Assembly (NCBI RefSeq): GCF_900583165.1
Contig: NZ_UTKY01000001.1
Span: 124,001-188,000 of the forward strand
Length of the DNA stretch: 64,000 nt
Direction of reading: 5' to 3'
Source: Pseudomonas viridiflava
GTDB taxonomy: Bacteria; Pseudomonadota; Gammaproteobacteria; Pseudomonadales; Pseudomonadaceae
The notes beneath the pieces were generated by a model. The model was not told the DNA's origin. It saw nothing but the letters and a program-made list of their open reading frames with translations, and did no database searches. Position numbers and translations under genes: made by a program. This document shows positions 41,533 to 50,815 of this stretch, one piece after another. The stretch's first letter is position 1. Each line of letters opens with the position of its first letter.

Positions 41533-43716
41533 TCAGACGGCTTCGAGCTTCGCGTAACCCATCATCAGCCACTTGCTGCCTTCGGCAAAGTTCACCTGCA
41601 CCCGAGCCTGCGCCCCGGCGCCTTCGAAGTTGAGGATCACGCCTTCGCCAAACACCGAGTGCCTGACCTGCTGGCCAAGGCTGAACTGGGTTTCTGGAAT
41701 CTCGGAACCGGCAAACAGGCTGCTGGAACTTTGCTGCTGACCCCCGCCGAACGGTCGACTGACGCTGTTGGACAAGCGCACTTCCTGGATCAGCCCCTTC
41801 GGCACTTCACGTACGAAACGCGACACCTTGTTGTAGGTCTCGCTGCCGTACAGGCGTCGGGTCTCGGCGTAGGTCATCACCAGGTTCTGCATGGCGCGGG
41901 TGATGCCCACGTAAGCCAGGCGGCGTTCTTCCTCAAGGCGGCCAGGTTCTTCCAGGCTCATCTTGTGGGGGAACAGGCCTTCTTCCATGCCCACCAGGAA
42001 CACATACGGGAATTCCAGGCCCTTGGCGCTGTGCAAGGTCATCAGTTGGATGCTGTCTTCATGCTCATCGGCTTGAGCATCCCCGGCTTCCAGCGACGCA
42101 TGGCCAAGGAAGGCCGCGAGCGGGGTGAGGTCTTCTTCGTTTTCGGTGTTTTCGAACGCGCGGGCGGCGCTGACCAGTTCCTCAAGGTTTTCTACCCGGG
42201 CCTGGCCTTTCTCGCCTTTTTCCGCTTCGTGGTAGGCAATCAACCCGGATTGCTCGATCACCGTCTGGGTCATCAAATGCAGCGGCATTTCCGAACACTT
42301 GGCGGCGAGGTTCTCGATGAGCTCGACAAACACACCTAGCGCTCCGGCCGCACGCCCGGTCAGGCCTTTATTGGCGATGAGCAATCGCATGGCTTCCCAC
42401 ATCGACACATCGGCGTGGCGCGCATGGTCGCGGATGGCTTCAACGGTTTTCTCGCCGATGCCACGGGCCGGGATGTTGATCACCCGCTCCAGCGCCGCAT
42501 CGTTGCCACGGCCTTCGAGCAAGCGCAGGTAAGCCATGGCGTTCTTGATTTCGGCACGCTCGAAGAAGCGCTGGCCGCCATAGATGCGGTACGGGATGCG
42601 TTCGCGCAGCAAGGCTTCTTCCAATACCCGCGATTGGGCGTTGGAGCGGTACAAAATCGCGATATCGCTGCGCGCCAGGCCGGTCTTGAGGGCGCTTTCA
42701 ATGGTTTCCACCACGTAGCGCGCTTCATCGTGCTCGTTGAAGGCCGCGTACAGGTTGATGGCTTCGCCTTCGCCGCCGTCGGTCCACAGCTCTTTGCCCA
42801 GGCGCCCGGTATTGTTGGCGATCAAGGCGTTGGCGGCCTTGAGGATCCCCGCGGTGGAGCGGTAGTTCTGCTCCAGGCGAATAGTGACCGCGTCCGGGAA
42901 GTCTTCGGAATACTGGTAGATGTTCTCGATTTTCGCGCCACGCCAGCCGTAGATGGACTGGTCGTCATCGCCCACTACCATCAGGCTGTCACCGCCCTTG
43001 GCCAAAAGGCGCAACCAGGCGTATTGCACGGCGTTGGTGTCCTGGAACTCGTCCACCAGGATGTGCCGGAAACGCTTCTGGTAATGGGCCAGCAAGCCTG
43101 GGTTATCACGCCACAGGTCGAGGGCGCGCAGCAGCAGTTCGGAGAAGTCGATTACGCCGGCACGCGCACAGGCGGCCTCGTACGCTTCATAAATGCTGCG
43201 CATGGTGGCCAGGAACAGATCGCCGCTGGCCTGAATATGTTGCGGGCGCAGGCCTTCGTCTTTCTGGCCGTTGATAAACCATTGCGCCTGACGCGCCGGC
43301 CAACGTTGTTCGTCGAGGCCCAGCTCACGGATCACGCGCTTGACCAAGCGTTGCTGGTCGTCGCTATCGAGAATCTGGAAGGTCTGAGCCAAACCTGCTT
43401 CTTGCCAGTGCGCCCGCAGCAGACGGTGCGCCAGGCCGTGAAAGGTGCCCACCCACATGCCGGCCGGGCTGATGCCCATCAACTGCTCGATGCGGTGGCG
43501 CATCTCGGCAGCGGCCTTGTTGGTGAAGGTCACCGACAGGATGGAATGCGGGGACGCGTTTTCGACCTGGATCAACCAGGCGATACGGTGCACCAGCACT
43601 CGGGTTTTACCGGAGCCAGCACCGGCCAGGACCAACTGACGGCCAACGGGGGCCGCTACGGCCTGACGTTGGGCATCGTTGAGGGAGTTCAGCAAAAGAG
43701 AGAGATCATCGCGCAT
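41533..43716 (-). CDS. uvrD: DNA helicase II
   Basis: 727-residue superfamily 1A helicase of nucleotide-excision and mismatch repair. Walker A GAGSGKT at residues 32-38, motif II VDEFQDTN, motif III GDDDQSIYGWRGA, EQNYRS (motif IV), motif V LMTLHSAKGLEFPYVFLVG, motif VI VGITRA, and a C-terminal Tudor-like region (GQQVRHSVFGEGVILNFEGAG) for RNA polymerase contact. Length matches E. coli UvrD. It is divergent from the GGDEF/EAL gene, as I recall for PA5443/PA5442. Confidence 0.96.
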   Translation of the reverse strand: MRDDLSLLLNSLNDAQRQAVAAPVGRQLVLAGAGSGKTRVLVHRIAWLIQVENASPHSILSVTFTNKAAAEMRHRIEQLMGISPAGMWVGTFHGLAHRLLRAHWQEAGLAQTFQILDSDDQQRLVKRVIRELGLDEQRWPARQAQWFINGQKDEGLRPQHIQASGDLFLATMRSIYEAYEAACARAGVIDFSELLLRALDLWRDNPGLLAHYQKRFRHILVDEFQDTNAVQYAWLRLLAKGGDSLMVVGDDDQSIYGWRGAKIENIYQYSEDFPDAVTIRLEQNYRSTAGILKAANALIANNTGRLGKELWTDGGEGEAINLYAAFNEHDEARYVVETIESALKTGLARSDIAILYRSNAQSRVLEEALLRERIPYRIYGGQRFFERAEIKNAMAYLRLLEGRGNDAALERVINIPARGIGEKTVEAIRDHARHADVSMWEAMRLLIANKGLTGRAAGALGVFVELIENLAAKCSEMPLHLMTQTVIEQSGLIAYHEAEKGEKGQARVENLEELVSAARAFENTENEEDLTPLAAFLGHASLEAGDAQADEHEDSIQLMTLHSAKGLEFPYVFLVGMEEGLFPHKMSLEEPGRLEEERRLAYVGITRAMQNLVMTYAETRRLYGSETYNKVSRFVREVPKGLIQEVRLSNSVSRPFGGGQQQSSSSLFAGSEIPETQFSLGQQVRHSVFGEGVILNFEGAGAQARVQVNFAEGSKWLMMGYAKLEAV

Positions 43717-43963
43717 CGGCGCATTCTATGGCCGTCGGGGGAGAGGGGCAAACACCAATACCGGTTGGTCGACGGAAAACAGCCGGGGTGATGACCGGTC
43801 GGTCAATGGCCCCAGCCCCCGCAGCGTCTTGCTCAAGCCGTCTGGACCCGAAGTTTGCGCGTGTGAGTCATGTGGTTTTTATGACGTGGAGCAGTTTGGC
43901 CCAAGCGCTTGCTTGTGTATGCTCCGTCGACGTTTCGGGCTCACCATTATAAGAACACTGCCT

Positions 43964-46837
43964 ATGACCCTCAGCACTGACCTGTTTGGCCCTTCAGCGG
44001 CGCCCGCGCAGGTTATCCGCAAACATTACGCCACCGAGATGGCGGTAGAGCGCACACGCCTGCTGTACCAAGGCTCGTTGTTGCCTACGTTATTAATGTT
44101 GGTCAATGGCCTGGTCTGCGCCTGGCTCCTGTGGAACCCCAAACACTACCTGCTGGACAGCATCTGGCTGGTGTGGCTGCTCGCGCTGGTAGCCATGCGT
44201 GTAATCCAGGTCGCTGCATTCGATTCGGCCATGCCCAGCCGTCAGGCCCAGCCGGTGTGGCGGCGCATGTTTATGCTCGGGTCAGCGGTCAGTGGCCTGA
44301 CCCTGGCCACGGCAGCTATTGCGCTGGTACCGGTGGACAGCTTTATGCAACAGGCCTGGGTATTCGGCCTGATCGGTGCTGCGACCCTGTCGGCGAGTGT
44401 CGCCTATGCCGTGAGCCTGCCGGCATTCCTGTCGTTTGCGTTGCCGTGCCTGGTGCCGGCGATCGTCTATCTGTTCTGGGACGGCGCCCCGCAGCAACAG
44501 GGCTGGGGTGTACTCGGCCTGATTTTGCTGGCGTCTCTGAGCCTGGTGGCGTGGCAGGTCAATCGCCTGATCCAGCGCGGGCTGTTACGACGCTTCCAGA
44601 ACCAGGCATTGATTGAGCATTTGCAGAAGGCCCAGCAGCGCAGCGAGCAGTTGAACCAGGAGTTGCTGCGTGAAGTCGAGCAACGTCGTCAGGTCGAGCA
44701 GGAACTGCGCGACGCACAAGTCGGCCTTCAGGACCGTATGGCGCAACGCAGCCAGGAACTGGACGCGGCCAGCCTCGCCCTGAATAAAAGTGAAGCGCGC
44801 CTGGCCATGGCCCTGCAAGCCAGTGAATTGGGCCTGTGGGATTGGAACCTGCAAACCGACGAAGTCCACCATACCCAACTCAAGGAGCTGTTCGGCCTAG
44901 AGCCTGAGTACGTCACGGCGATGCTCAGCCACCTCAAGCCGCGCCTGCACCCCGACGACTTGCCGCTGCTCAAGCGTGCCTTGGTGGAGCATCTCAAGGG
45001 CCGCAGCGAGGACTATCAAGTCGAGTACCGCGTGCGCCATGGCGATGGGCATTGGGTGTGGATCGAAGACCGCGGCCGTGCCGTGGAGCGTGCGCCCAGT
45101 GGTCGGGTGACGCGCATGCTCGGTACTCGCCGGGATATCAGCGCCGGCAAGGCTCTGGAAGAACAGCAGCGTTTGGCGTCGACCGTGTTCGAGGCGGCCA
45201 GTGAAGGCATTGTGATCCTCGACCCGGATTACGTACTGGTGGCCGTGAACCAGGCGTTCAGCCGTGTAACCGGCTTCGATATCGACGACATGCTCGGTCG
45301 CAATGTCGTGGAACTGCCCAGCAGTCGCGACGCCCGCCGGCATTTTCCGGTCATCCGCCAAGCCTTGCTCAGCCACGGCACCTGGCAGGGTGAGCTGGTG
45401 GAAACACGCAAAAACGGCGAGCTGTACCCGCAGTGGCTACAGCTAAATGTGGTGCGCGATATTCGAGGAAACGTCAGTCACATCGTCGGCTTCTTCGCCG
45501 ATCTGTCCGCAAGGCGCGAATCTGAGGAACGCATGCGCTACCTCACCCACTACGACGAACTCACCGGCCTGGCCAACCGCTCGCTGTTCCGTGAGCGGCT
45601 GCGCGAAGCCCATTCGCGGGTGCGTCAGGGTGGGCGCAGCCTAGCGTTACTGCACATCAACTTGGACCGCTTCAAGCTGCTCAACGACAGCCTGGGTCAT
45701 GAAGTCGCCGATCAATTGCTGCAGAAAATGGCGCGCCGCTTGATCAATGCCCTACCGGAGGCCGACACCATCGCTCGCCTGTCCGGGGATGAGTTCGCCG
45801 TACTCTTCGACGCCTACGGCAACCTGTCGAGCCTCGCGCGAGTGGCAACACGGTTGCTGGCCAAGCTGAGGGTGCCGGTGACGGTCGAGGGGCATGAGCT
45901 GGTGGTAAGTGCCTCGATGGGCGTCAGTTTGTTGCCGGATAACGCGCGGGAAATTTCTGCGCTGGTCAGCCAATCGAACATGGCCATGCAGCATGCCAAG
46001 CACCTGGGTGGCAACAACTTCCAGTTCTACACCGATAGCCTGCAAGCCAGCACCCTGGAGCGTTTGCAGCTGGAAAACCACCTGCGCAAGGCCATCGAAG
46101 AACATCAGCTCAGCGTGTTCTACCAACCTAAACTGTGCCTGGCCACCGGCAAGTTGAACGCCGCCGAGGCGCTGATCCGCTGGGATCACCCGCAGTGGGG
46201 CATGGTGCCGCCGTGTGACTTTATCGGCCTGGCCGAAGAGACCGGCCTGATAGTGCCGTTGGGCGAATTCGTGCTGCGCCAGGCCTGCTGGCAGGCGTGT
46301 GAGTGGCAGCGCCAGGGGCTGGCGCCGATCCGGGTGTCGGTGAACCTGTCGGTGCATCAGTTGCGCCAGGGCAAGTTGGTCAGCCTGGTGCGCCAGGTGT
46401 TGGAAGAGACCGGCCTGGACCCGCAGTACCTCGAATTGGAACTCACCGAAAGCCAATTGCTCGACAGCGTCGAACACATCATCGCCACGTTCCAGCAACT
46501 GCGCGACTTGGGCGTGAAGTTGGCGATTGATGACTTTGGCACCGGCTACTCCTCTTTGAGCTACCTCAAGCGCATCCCCGTGGACTACGTGAAGATCGAC
46601 CAAACCTTTATTCGCGGGCTGGGCCAGGGCCGTGAAGATGCCGCGATCACCCGCGCGATCATCGCCATGGCCCATGGCTTGGCACTGAAAGTGGTGGCCG
46701 AGGGTGTGGAAGATCAGCAACAATTGGACTTCTTGCGCCAAGAGCGCTGCGATGAAGTGCAGGGCTACCTGATCAGTCGGCCAATGCAGGCCGAAGGCTT
46801 GGCAGATTTGTTACGGAAAAATGCAGATTTTACTTAG
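43964..46837 (+). CDS. PAS-GGDEF-EAL membrane protein (probable c-di-GMP phosphodiesterase)
   Basis: 957 residues. Five or six N-terminal membrane helices (about 40-220) lead into a coiled coil (EHLQKAQQRSEQLNQELLREVEQRRQVEQ), two PAS domains (LGLWDWNLQTDE and GIVILDPDYVLVAVNQAF), a GGDEF domain whose motif reads SGDEF, and an EAL domain with EALIRWDHP, ELTESQ and DDFGTGYSSL intact. The intact EAL set suggests c-di-GMP hydrolysis. The SGDEF change may leave GTP binding as an activator of the EAL part. The frame is open for 95 codons upstream, but the ATG at 43964 begins the recognisable protein. Confidence 0.92.
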   Translation: MTLSTDLFGPSAAPAQVIRKHYATEMAVERTRLLYQGSLLPTLLMLVNGLVCAWLLWNPKHYLLDSIWLVWLLALVAMRVIQVAAFDSAMPSRQAQPVWRRMFMLGSAVSGLTLATAAIALVPVDSFMQQAWVFGLIGAATLSASVAYAVSLPAFLSFALPCLVPAIVYLFWDGAPQQQGWGVLGLILLASLSLVAWQVNRLIQRGLLRRFQNQALIEHLQKAQQRSEQLNQELLREVEQRRQVEQELRDAQVGLQDRMAQRSQELDAASLALNKSEARLAMALQASELGLWDWNLQTDEVHHTQLKELFGLEPEYVTAMLSHLKPRLHPDDLPLLKRALVEHLKGRSEDYQVEYRVRHGDGHWVWIEDRGRAVERAPSGRVTRMLGTRRDISAGKALEEQQRLASTVFEAASEGIVILDPDYVLVAVNQAFSRVTGFDIDDMLGRNVVELPSSRDARRHFPVIRQALLSHGTWQGELVETRKNGELYPQWLQLNVVRDIRGNVSHIVGFFADLSARRESEERMRYLTHYDELTGLANRSLFRERLREAHSRVRQGGRSLALLHINLDRFKLLNDSLGHEVADQLLQKMARRLINALPEADTIARLSGDEFAVLFDAYGNLSSLARVATRLLAKLRVPVTVEGHELVVSASMGVSLLPDNAREISALVSQSNMAMQHAKHLGGNNFQFYTDSLQASTLERLQLENHLRKAIEEHQLSVFYQPKLCLATGKLNAAEALIRWDHPQWGMVPPCDFIGLAEETGLIVPLGEFVLRQACWQACEWQRQGLAPIRVSVNLSVHQLRQGKLVSLVRQVLEETGLDPQYLELELTESQLLDSVEHIIATFQQLRDLGVKLAIDDFGTGYSSLSYLKRIPVDYVKIDQTFIRGLGQGREDAAITRAIIAMAHGLALKVVAEGVEDQQQLDFLRQERCDEVQGYLISRPMQAEGLADLLRKNADFT

Positions 46838-46937
46838 GGCCGGCGAGCGCGCCCCTGTGGCTACAAAGCCTGCGCCCTTTGATTCTGAGGGCAGCAGGGC
46901 GATTTAGTGATGCGTCGAACGGGCAAAACGACAATTC

Positions 46938-46954
46938 TTGTAGTATAACTACAA
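46938..46954. promoter_or_regulatory. Perfect HexR-type operator before the RpiR-family gene
   Basis: TTGTAGTATAACTACAA is a 17-base perfect palindrome with a three-base centre. It matches the HexR consensus TTGTARTnnnnYTACAA as I know it. It lies 45 bases before the TTG start of the HexR-like gene, so autoregulation or control by the HexR paralogue is likely. Confidence 0.85.
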
Positions 46955-46998
46955 GCTTGCTACATCCCTGGCCCTGCCCATAACAAGAGTCCTGCCCT

Positions 46999-47865
46999 TT
47001 GAACCTGTTGCAACATATCGCCCAGTCGCGCCACCTGTTACGCAAATCGGAACTCAAGGTTGCCGATCACGTGCTGCTTGACCCTGCGGCCGTGATGCAC
47101 AGTTCCATGGCCGACCTGGCCCACAGCGTGGGCATCAGCGAGCCAACCATCGTGCGCTTCTGCCGCGCCATCGGTTGCTCCGGGTTCCAGGACTTGAAAC
47201 TCAAACTGGCCCAAAGCCTGGCCGCCGGCGCGAGCTTCGGGCAGTTCGCGATCCACGAAGACGACTCTGTTGCCGATTACAGCCTGAAAATTTTCGACAC
47301 CACGTTGCACACCTTGATGGAAGTGCGCGAGAAGCTCGACCCGATCGAGTTGCAAAAAGCCGTGACGGCCATGTCCCAGGCCCAGCGCGTTGAGTTTTAT
47401 GGTTTCGGTGCGTCGGGTGCTGTTGCGGCGGATGCCCAACACAAATTCTTCCGACTGTTGCTCACGGCGGCGGCCTACAGCGACCCGCATATGCAGGCGA
47501 TGTCAGCAGTGACCTTGAAGCCTACGGATGTGGCCATCTGTATTTCGCAGTCGGGCCGCTCCAAAGACCTGCTGATCACCGCCAACCTGGTGCGTGAAAG
47601 CGGCGCGACCCTGATTACCCTGTGCCCGAGCCAGACCCCGTTGGCGGAGTTATCTACGGTCAACCTCGCGATCGATGTGCATGAAGACACCGAGATCTAT
47701 ACCCCGCTGACTTCGCGTATTGCCCACCTGGTGGTGATCGATGTGCTGGCGATGGGCGTGGCCATGGCGCGTGGGCCAAGCCTGGTGAATCATCTCAAGA
47801 GCGTGAAGCGCAGCTTGCGCAGCCTGCGGCTGTCGCCCAAGTCGGTCAAAGCCCTCGACGACTGA
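46999..47865 (+). CDS. hexR: HexR-like regulator (MurR/RpiR family, HTH plus SIS domains)
   Basis: 288 residues. An N-terminal RpiR-type helix-turn-helix (LRKSELKVADHVLLDPAAVMHSSMADLAHSVGISEPTIVRFCRAIG, about 14-60) and a SIS sugar-phosphate domain (about 120-260: VEFYGFGASGAVAADAQHKFFRL, ISQSGRSKDLL). HexR itself senses 2-keto-3-deoxy-6-phosphogluconate and represses glucose-catabolic genes, and usually sits beside zwf. Here it neighbours pyruvate carboxylase genes, so it is probably a paralogue (PA5438-like); the symbol is by similarity. The start is a TTG. A perfect HexR-type operator lies directly upstream. Confidence 0.85.
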   Translation: MNLLQHIAQSRHLLRKSELKVADHVLLDPAAVMHSSMADLAHSVGISEPTIVRFCRAIGCSGFQDLKLKLAQSLAAGASFGQFAIHEDDSVADYSLKIFDTTLHTLMEVREKLDPIELQKAVTAMSQAQRVEFYGFGASGAVAADAQHKFFRLLLTAAAYSDPHMQAMSAVTLKPTDVAICISQSGRSKDLLITANLVRESGATLITLCPSQTPLAELSTVNLAIDVHEDTEIYTPLTSRIAHLVVIDVLAMGVAMARGPSLVNHLKSVKRSLRSLRLSPKSVKALDD

Positions 47866-47888
47866 CTCAAGATCGTACTCGGTTAAAC

Positions 47889-47983
47889 ATGTGGGAGGGG
47901 GCTTGCCCCCGATTGCGGTGTGTCAGCTATCAAATTCATTGGCTGACCCATTGCTATCGGGGGCAAGCCCCCTCCCACATTTT
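47889..47983. repeat. REPIN (TGTGGGAGGGGGC type)
   Basis: ATGTGGGAGGGGGCTTGCCC and its reverse complement flank about 45 bases with GATTGCGGTGTGTCAGC. It lies 24 bases after the HexR-like gene. Confidence 0.92.
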
Positions 47984-48090
47984 GACCGAGTGCATATCTG
48001 CAAGATTCATCGTCCTGTCATACCCGCGCCGCCAAACCGTAACCGCCAGCGCCTATCCTGAGCTCCCGTACTCGCATTGGGAGACTCGAA

Positions 48091-48288
48091 ATGGCCCGTC
48101 CCTACGAAGACAGCAACAGCGCCGTAAAAACCCGTCGTCAGCAGGAAGACCAGCGCCGCATGGCGTTTCGTCGTGCAATTGAAGACCGTTGTGAAGAGCG
48201 CCAATTGCTCCAGAGCATCAGTGACTACCCGGAGCTGCACTGGCAGGCACCCGTGGCTGCCCAGCGAAACGCTCAGCCAACACGCTGA
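48091..48288 (+). CDS. PA3496-like small basic protein
   Basis: 65 residues, very rich in arginine, glutamine and glutamate (KTRRQQEDQRRMAFRRAIEDRCEERQLLQSISDYPELHW). It resembles the short PA3496 family, described in databases as putative envelope integrity proteins. A GGGAGA-like site precedes the ATG. Its last 71 bases overlap the end of the converging pycR gene, so the C-terminal AAQRNAQPTR may be specific to this strain. No signal peptide or membrane segment is seen. Confidence 0.75.
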   Translation: MARPYEDSNSAVKTRRQQEDQRRMAFRRAIEDRCEERQLLQSISDYPELHWQAPVAAQRNAQPTR

Positions 48289-49192
48289 TCTGCGCCCGCT
48301 CGCTGCGGATAAAGCCCAGGAACGCATGGGCCACCGGTGACAGGCGCTTGGCTTTTGCCTGCACCAGGCACCAACTGCGGTACAGCGGCAGTTCTTCCAC
48401 CGGCAGCTCCTTGAGCCCGCCGGTGGCGAGTTCCATGTTGACCGCGTGACGCGTCAGCAGGGCCACGCCCAAGCCTGCGCACACACATTCACGCTGCGCC
48501 TCGGCTGAGGCAACCTCCACCGTCTGGGTGAAGTGCACGCGTTTTTCCTTGAAGTACTCCTCGCAGGCCAATCGCGTGCCCGAACCCTGCTCGCGCACCA
48601 GCAAGGTGTAAGGCTCCAGGTCTTGCAGGCGCAGCGGGCCTTGCAGGCTCAACGGGTGATCAAAAGGCGCCACGGCGACAATCGGGTTGTTGAGGAAGGG
48701 CAGGAATTCCAGGCCCATGTCCTGAGGCACCATGGACATAATCACCAGGTCGTCACGGTTGTCCGAAAGCCTGCGGATGACTTGGGCGCGGTTGACCACC
48801 GTGAGCTGCAATTGCACCTCAGGGTGCTGGCGTTTGAACGCAGCAAACAGGTGCGGCACGAAGTACTTGGCGCTGGACTCAATCGCCAACTTCAACTGAC
48901 CTTGCAGCGAGCCCTGCATGTCTGACAGCTGCATATCGAGGTTTTCCAGGCGCCCGAAAATGTCCCGGCTGGCCCGCTGCAAGGCTTCAGCGGCTTCGGT
49001 CATATAGAGCTTTTTGCCGACATAATCGAATAACGGCTGCCCGATCAGCTCTTCGAGCTGGCGAATTTGCAGGCTGACGGCCGGTTGTGTGAGGGACATT
49101 TCCTCGGCGGCGCGGCTATACGAGCGCAAATCACACACTTCATTGAATATCTGCAATTGACGCAATGTCATGCGCATCAATGACTTACGCAT
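48218..49192 (-). CDS. pycR: LysR-family regulator PycR
   Basis: 324 residues. The N-terminal winged helix (MTLRQLQIFNEVCDLRSYSRAAEEMSLTQPAVSLQIRQLEE, from about residue 8) is followed by a CbbR/CysB-like effector domain (LKLAIESSAKYFVPHLFAAF, CAGLGVALLTRHAV). It is divergent from the biotin carboxylase gene, as in PAO1, where PycR regulates pyruvate carboxylase and virulence. Three close ATGs (codons 1, 6, 8) could each start translation. Its 3' end overlaps the small PA3496-like gene. Confidence 0.9.
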   Translation of the reverse strand: MRKSLMRMTLRQLQIFNEVCDLRSYSRAAEEMSLTQPAVSLQIRQLEELIGQPLFDYVGKKLYMTEAAEALQRASRDIFGRLENLDMQLSDMQGSLQGQLKLAIESSAKYFVPHLFAAFKRQHPEVQLQLTVVNRAQVIRRLSDNRDDLVIMSMVPQDMGLEFLPFLNNPIVAVAPFDHPLSLQGPLRLQDLEPYTLLVREQGSGTRLACEEYFKEKRVHFTQTVEVASAEAQRECVCAGLGVALLTRHAVNMELATGGLKELPVEELPLYRSWCLVQAKAKRLSPVAHAFLGFIRSERAQISVLAERFAGQPRVPASAAPGSH

Positions 49193-49229
49193 TATTTAAA
49201 CCCTTTCGCCAAACCTGATGGGCTCAACT

Positions 49230-49265
49230 ATAAGTCTTTACTTATGCACGACCCAATAATTATTG
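49230..49265. promoter_or_regulatory. Candidate PycR operator region: two palindromes
   Basis: ATAAGTCTTTACTTAT (49230-49245) and CAATAATTATTG (49254-49265) are inverted repeats in the AT-rich gap between pycR and pycA. Such pairs of dyads are typical LysR-type recognition and activation sites. Confidence 0.55.
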
Positions 49266-49388
49266 ATTTTTGTTAATCCTCCGCTGCGCATAGTGTGTGT
49301 CTCGCGACTGTCATGAAACATTTGGTCACGCGCCGACCCGGGTCTAGCGGGTCGAAGAACGCAGCAATCGGCTCAAGGGAATTTCCAA

Positions 49389-50804
49389 GTGATAAAAAAG
49401 ATCCTGATCGCCAACCGTGGTGAAATTGCCGTACGAATCGTGCGTGCCTGCGCCGAGATGGGCATTCGCTCGGTCGCGGTCTACTCCGACGCCGACCGCC
49501 ACGCGTTGCACGTCAAACGTGCCGACGAAGCCCACAGCATTGGTGCTGAGCCCCTGGCCGGTTACCTGAACCCGCGCAAGTTGGTGAACCTTGCCGTGGA
49601 AACCGGCTGTGACGCGCTGCACCCCGGCTACGGCTTCTTGTCAGAAAACGCCGAGCTGGCTGACATCTGCGCTGAACGCGGGATTAAATTCATCGGCCCG
49701 TCCGCTGAAGTGATCCGCCGCATGGGCGACAAGACCGAAGCGCGCCGCAGCATGATCAAGGCCGGCGTACCGGTTACACCCGGCACCGAAGGCAACGTCG
49801 CCGACATCGCCGAAGCCCTCACCGAAGGCGACCGCATTGGTTACCCGGTGATGCTTAAGGCCACCTCCGGTGGTGGCGGTCGCGGTATCCGTCGTTGCAA
49901 CAGCCGCGAAGAACTTGAACAAGCCTTCCCCCGGGTCATCTCCGAAGCCACCAAGGCGTTCGGTTCGGCGGAAGTGTTCCTGGAAAAATGCATCGTCAAT
50001 CCCAAGCACATCGAGGCGCAGATCCTCGGTGACAGCTTTGGCAATGTGGTGCATTTGTTCGAGCGCGATTGCTCGATCCAGCGTCGTAACCAGAAGCTTA
50101 TCGAAATCGCCCCAAGCCCCCAGCTCACCCCGGAACAGCGCGCCTACATCGGCGACCTGTCAGTGCGTGCCGCCAAGGCCGTGGGCTATGAGAACGCCGG
50201 CACTGTGGAGTTCCTGCTCGCCGAGGGCGAGGTGTACTTCATGGAAATGAACACTCGGGTGCAGGTGGAACACACCATCACCGAGGAAATCACCGGGATC
50301 GACATCGTCCGCGAGCAGATCCGCATTGCCTCGGGCTTGCCGCTGTCGGTGAAGCAGGAAGACATCCAGCACCGTGGTTTCGCGTTGCAGTTCCGTATCA
50401 ACGCCGAAGACCCGAAGAATAACTTCCTGCCGAGCTTCGGCAAGATCACCCGGTACTACGCCCCCGGCGGCCCCGGCGTGCGTACCGACACGGCGATCTA
50501 CACCGGCTATACCATCCCGCCGTTCTACGACTCCATGTGCCTGAAACTGGTGGTGTGGGCGTTGACCTGGGAAGAAGCCATGGACCGCGGCCTGCGTGCC
50601 CTGGACGACATGCGCCTGCAAGGCGTGAAGACCACCGCCGCCTATTACCAGGAAATCCTGCGCAACCCGGAATTCCGCAGCGGCCAGTTCAATACCAGCT
50701 TCGTTGAAGCCCACCCTGAGCTGACCAACTACTCGATCAAGCGCAAACCCGAAGAGCTGGCCCTGGCCATCGCCGCCGCCATTGCCGCCCACGCAGGCCT
50801 GTGA
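49389..50804 (+). CDS. pycA: Pyruvate carboxylase subunit A (biotin carboxylase)
   Basis: 471 residues of the biotin carboxylase family: IANRGEIAVRIVRACAEMG, the glycine-rich ATP-grasp loop MLKATSGGGGRGIR, HIEAQILGDSFGNVVHLFERDCSIQRR, and EMNTRVQVEHTITE. It carboxylates the biotin carried on the partner subunit with bicarbonate and ATP. The start is GTG, with AAGGGA upstream. It overlaps nothing but sits eleven bases before pycB, making a two-gene operon. The two-subunit alpha4beta4 form is usual in Pseudomonas. It replenishes oxaloacetate from pyruvate. Confidence 0.95.
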   Translation: MIKKILIANRGEIAVRIVRACAEMGIRSVAVYSDADRHALHVKRADEAHSIGAEPLAGYLNPRKLVNLAVETGCDALHPGYGFLSENAELADICAERGIKFIGPSAEVIRRMGDKTEARRSMIKAGVPVTPGTEGNVADIAEALTEGDRIGYPVMLKATSGGGGRGIRRCNSREELEQAFPRVISEATKAFGSAEVFLEKCIVNPKHIEAQILGDSFGNVVHLFERDCSIQRRNQKLIEIAPSPQLTPEQRAYIGDLSVRAAKAVGYENAGTVEFLLAEGEVYFMEMNTRVQVEHTITEEITGIDIVREQIRIASGLPLSVKQEDIQHRGFALQFRINAEDPKNNFLPSFGKITRYYAPGGPGVRTDTAIYTGYTIPPFYDSMCLKLVVWALTWEEAMDRGLRALDDMRLQGVKTTAAYYQEILRNPEFRSGQFNTSFVEAHPELTNYSIKRKPEELALAIAAAIAAHAGL

Positions 50805-50815
50805 GGAATATTCCA

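Noticed and set aside
43679..43963. 95-codon upstream extension of the GGDEF/EAL gene
   Set aside because: It overlaps the start of uvrD on the other strand and shows no protein-like pattern.
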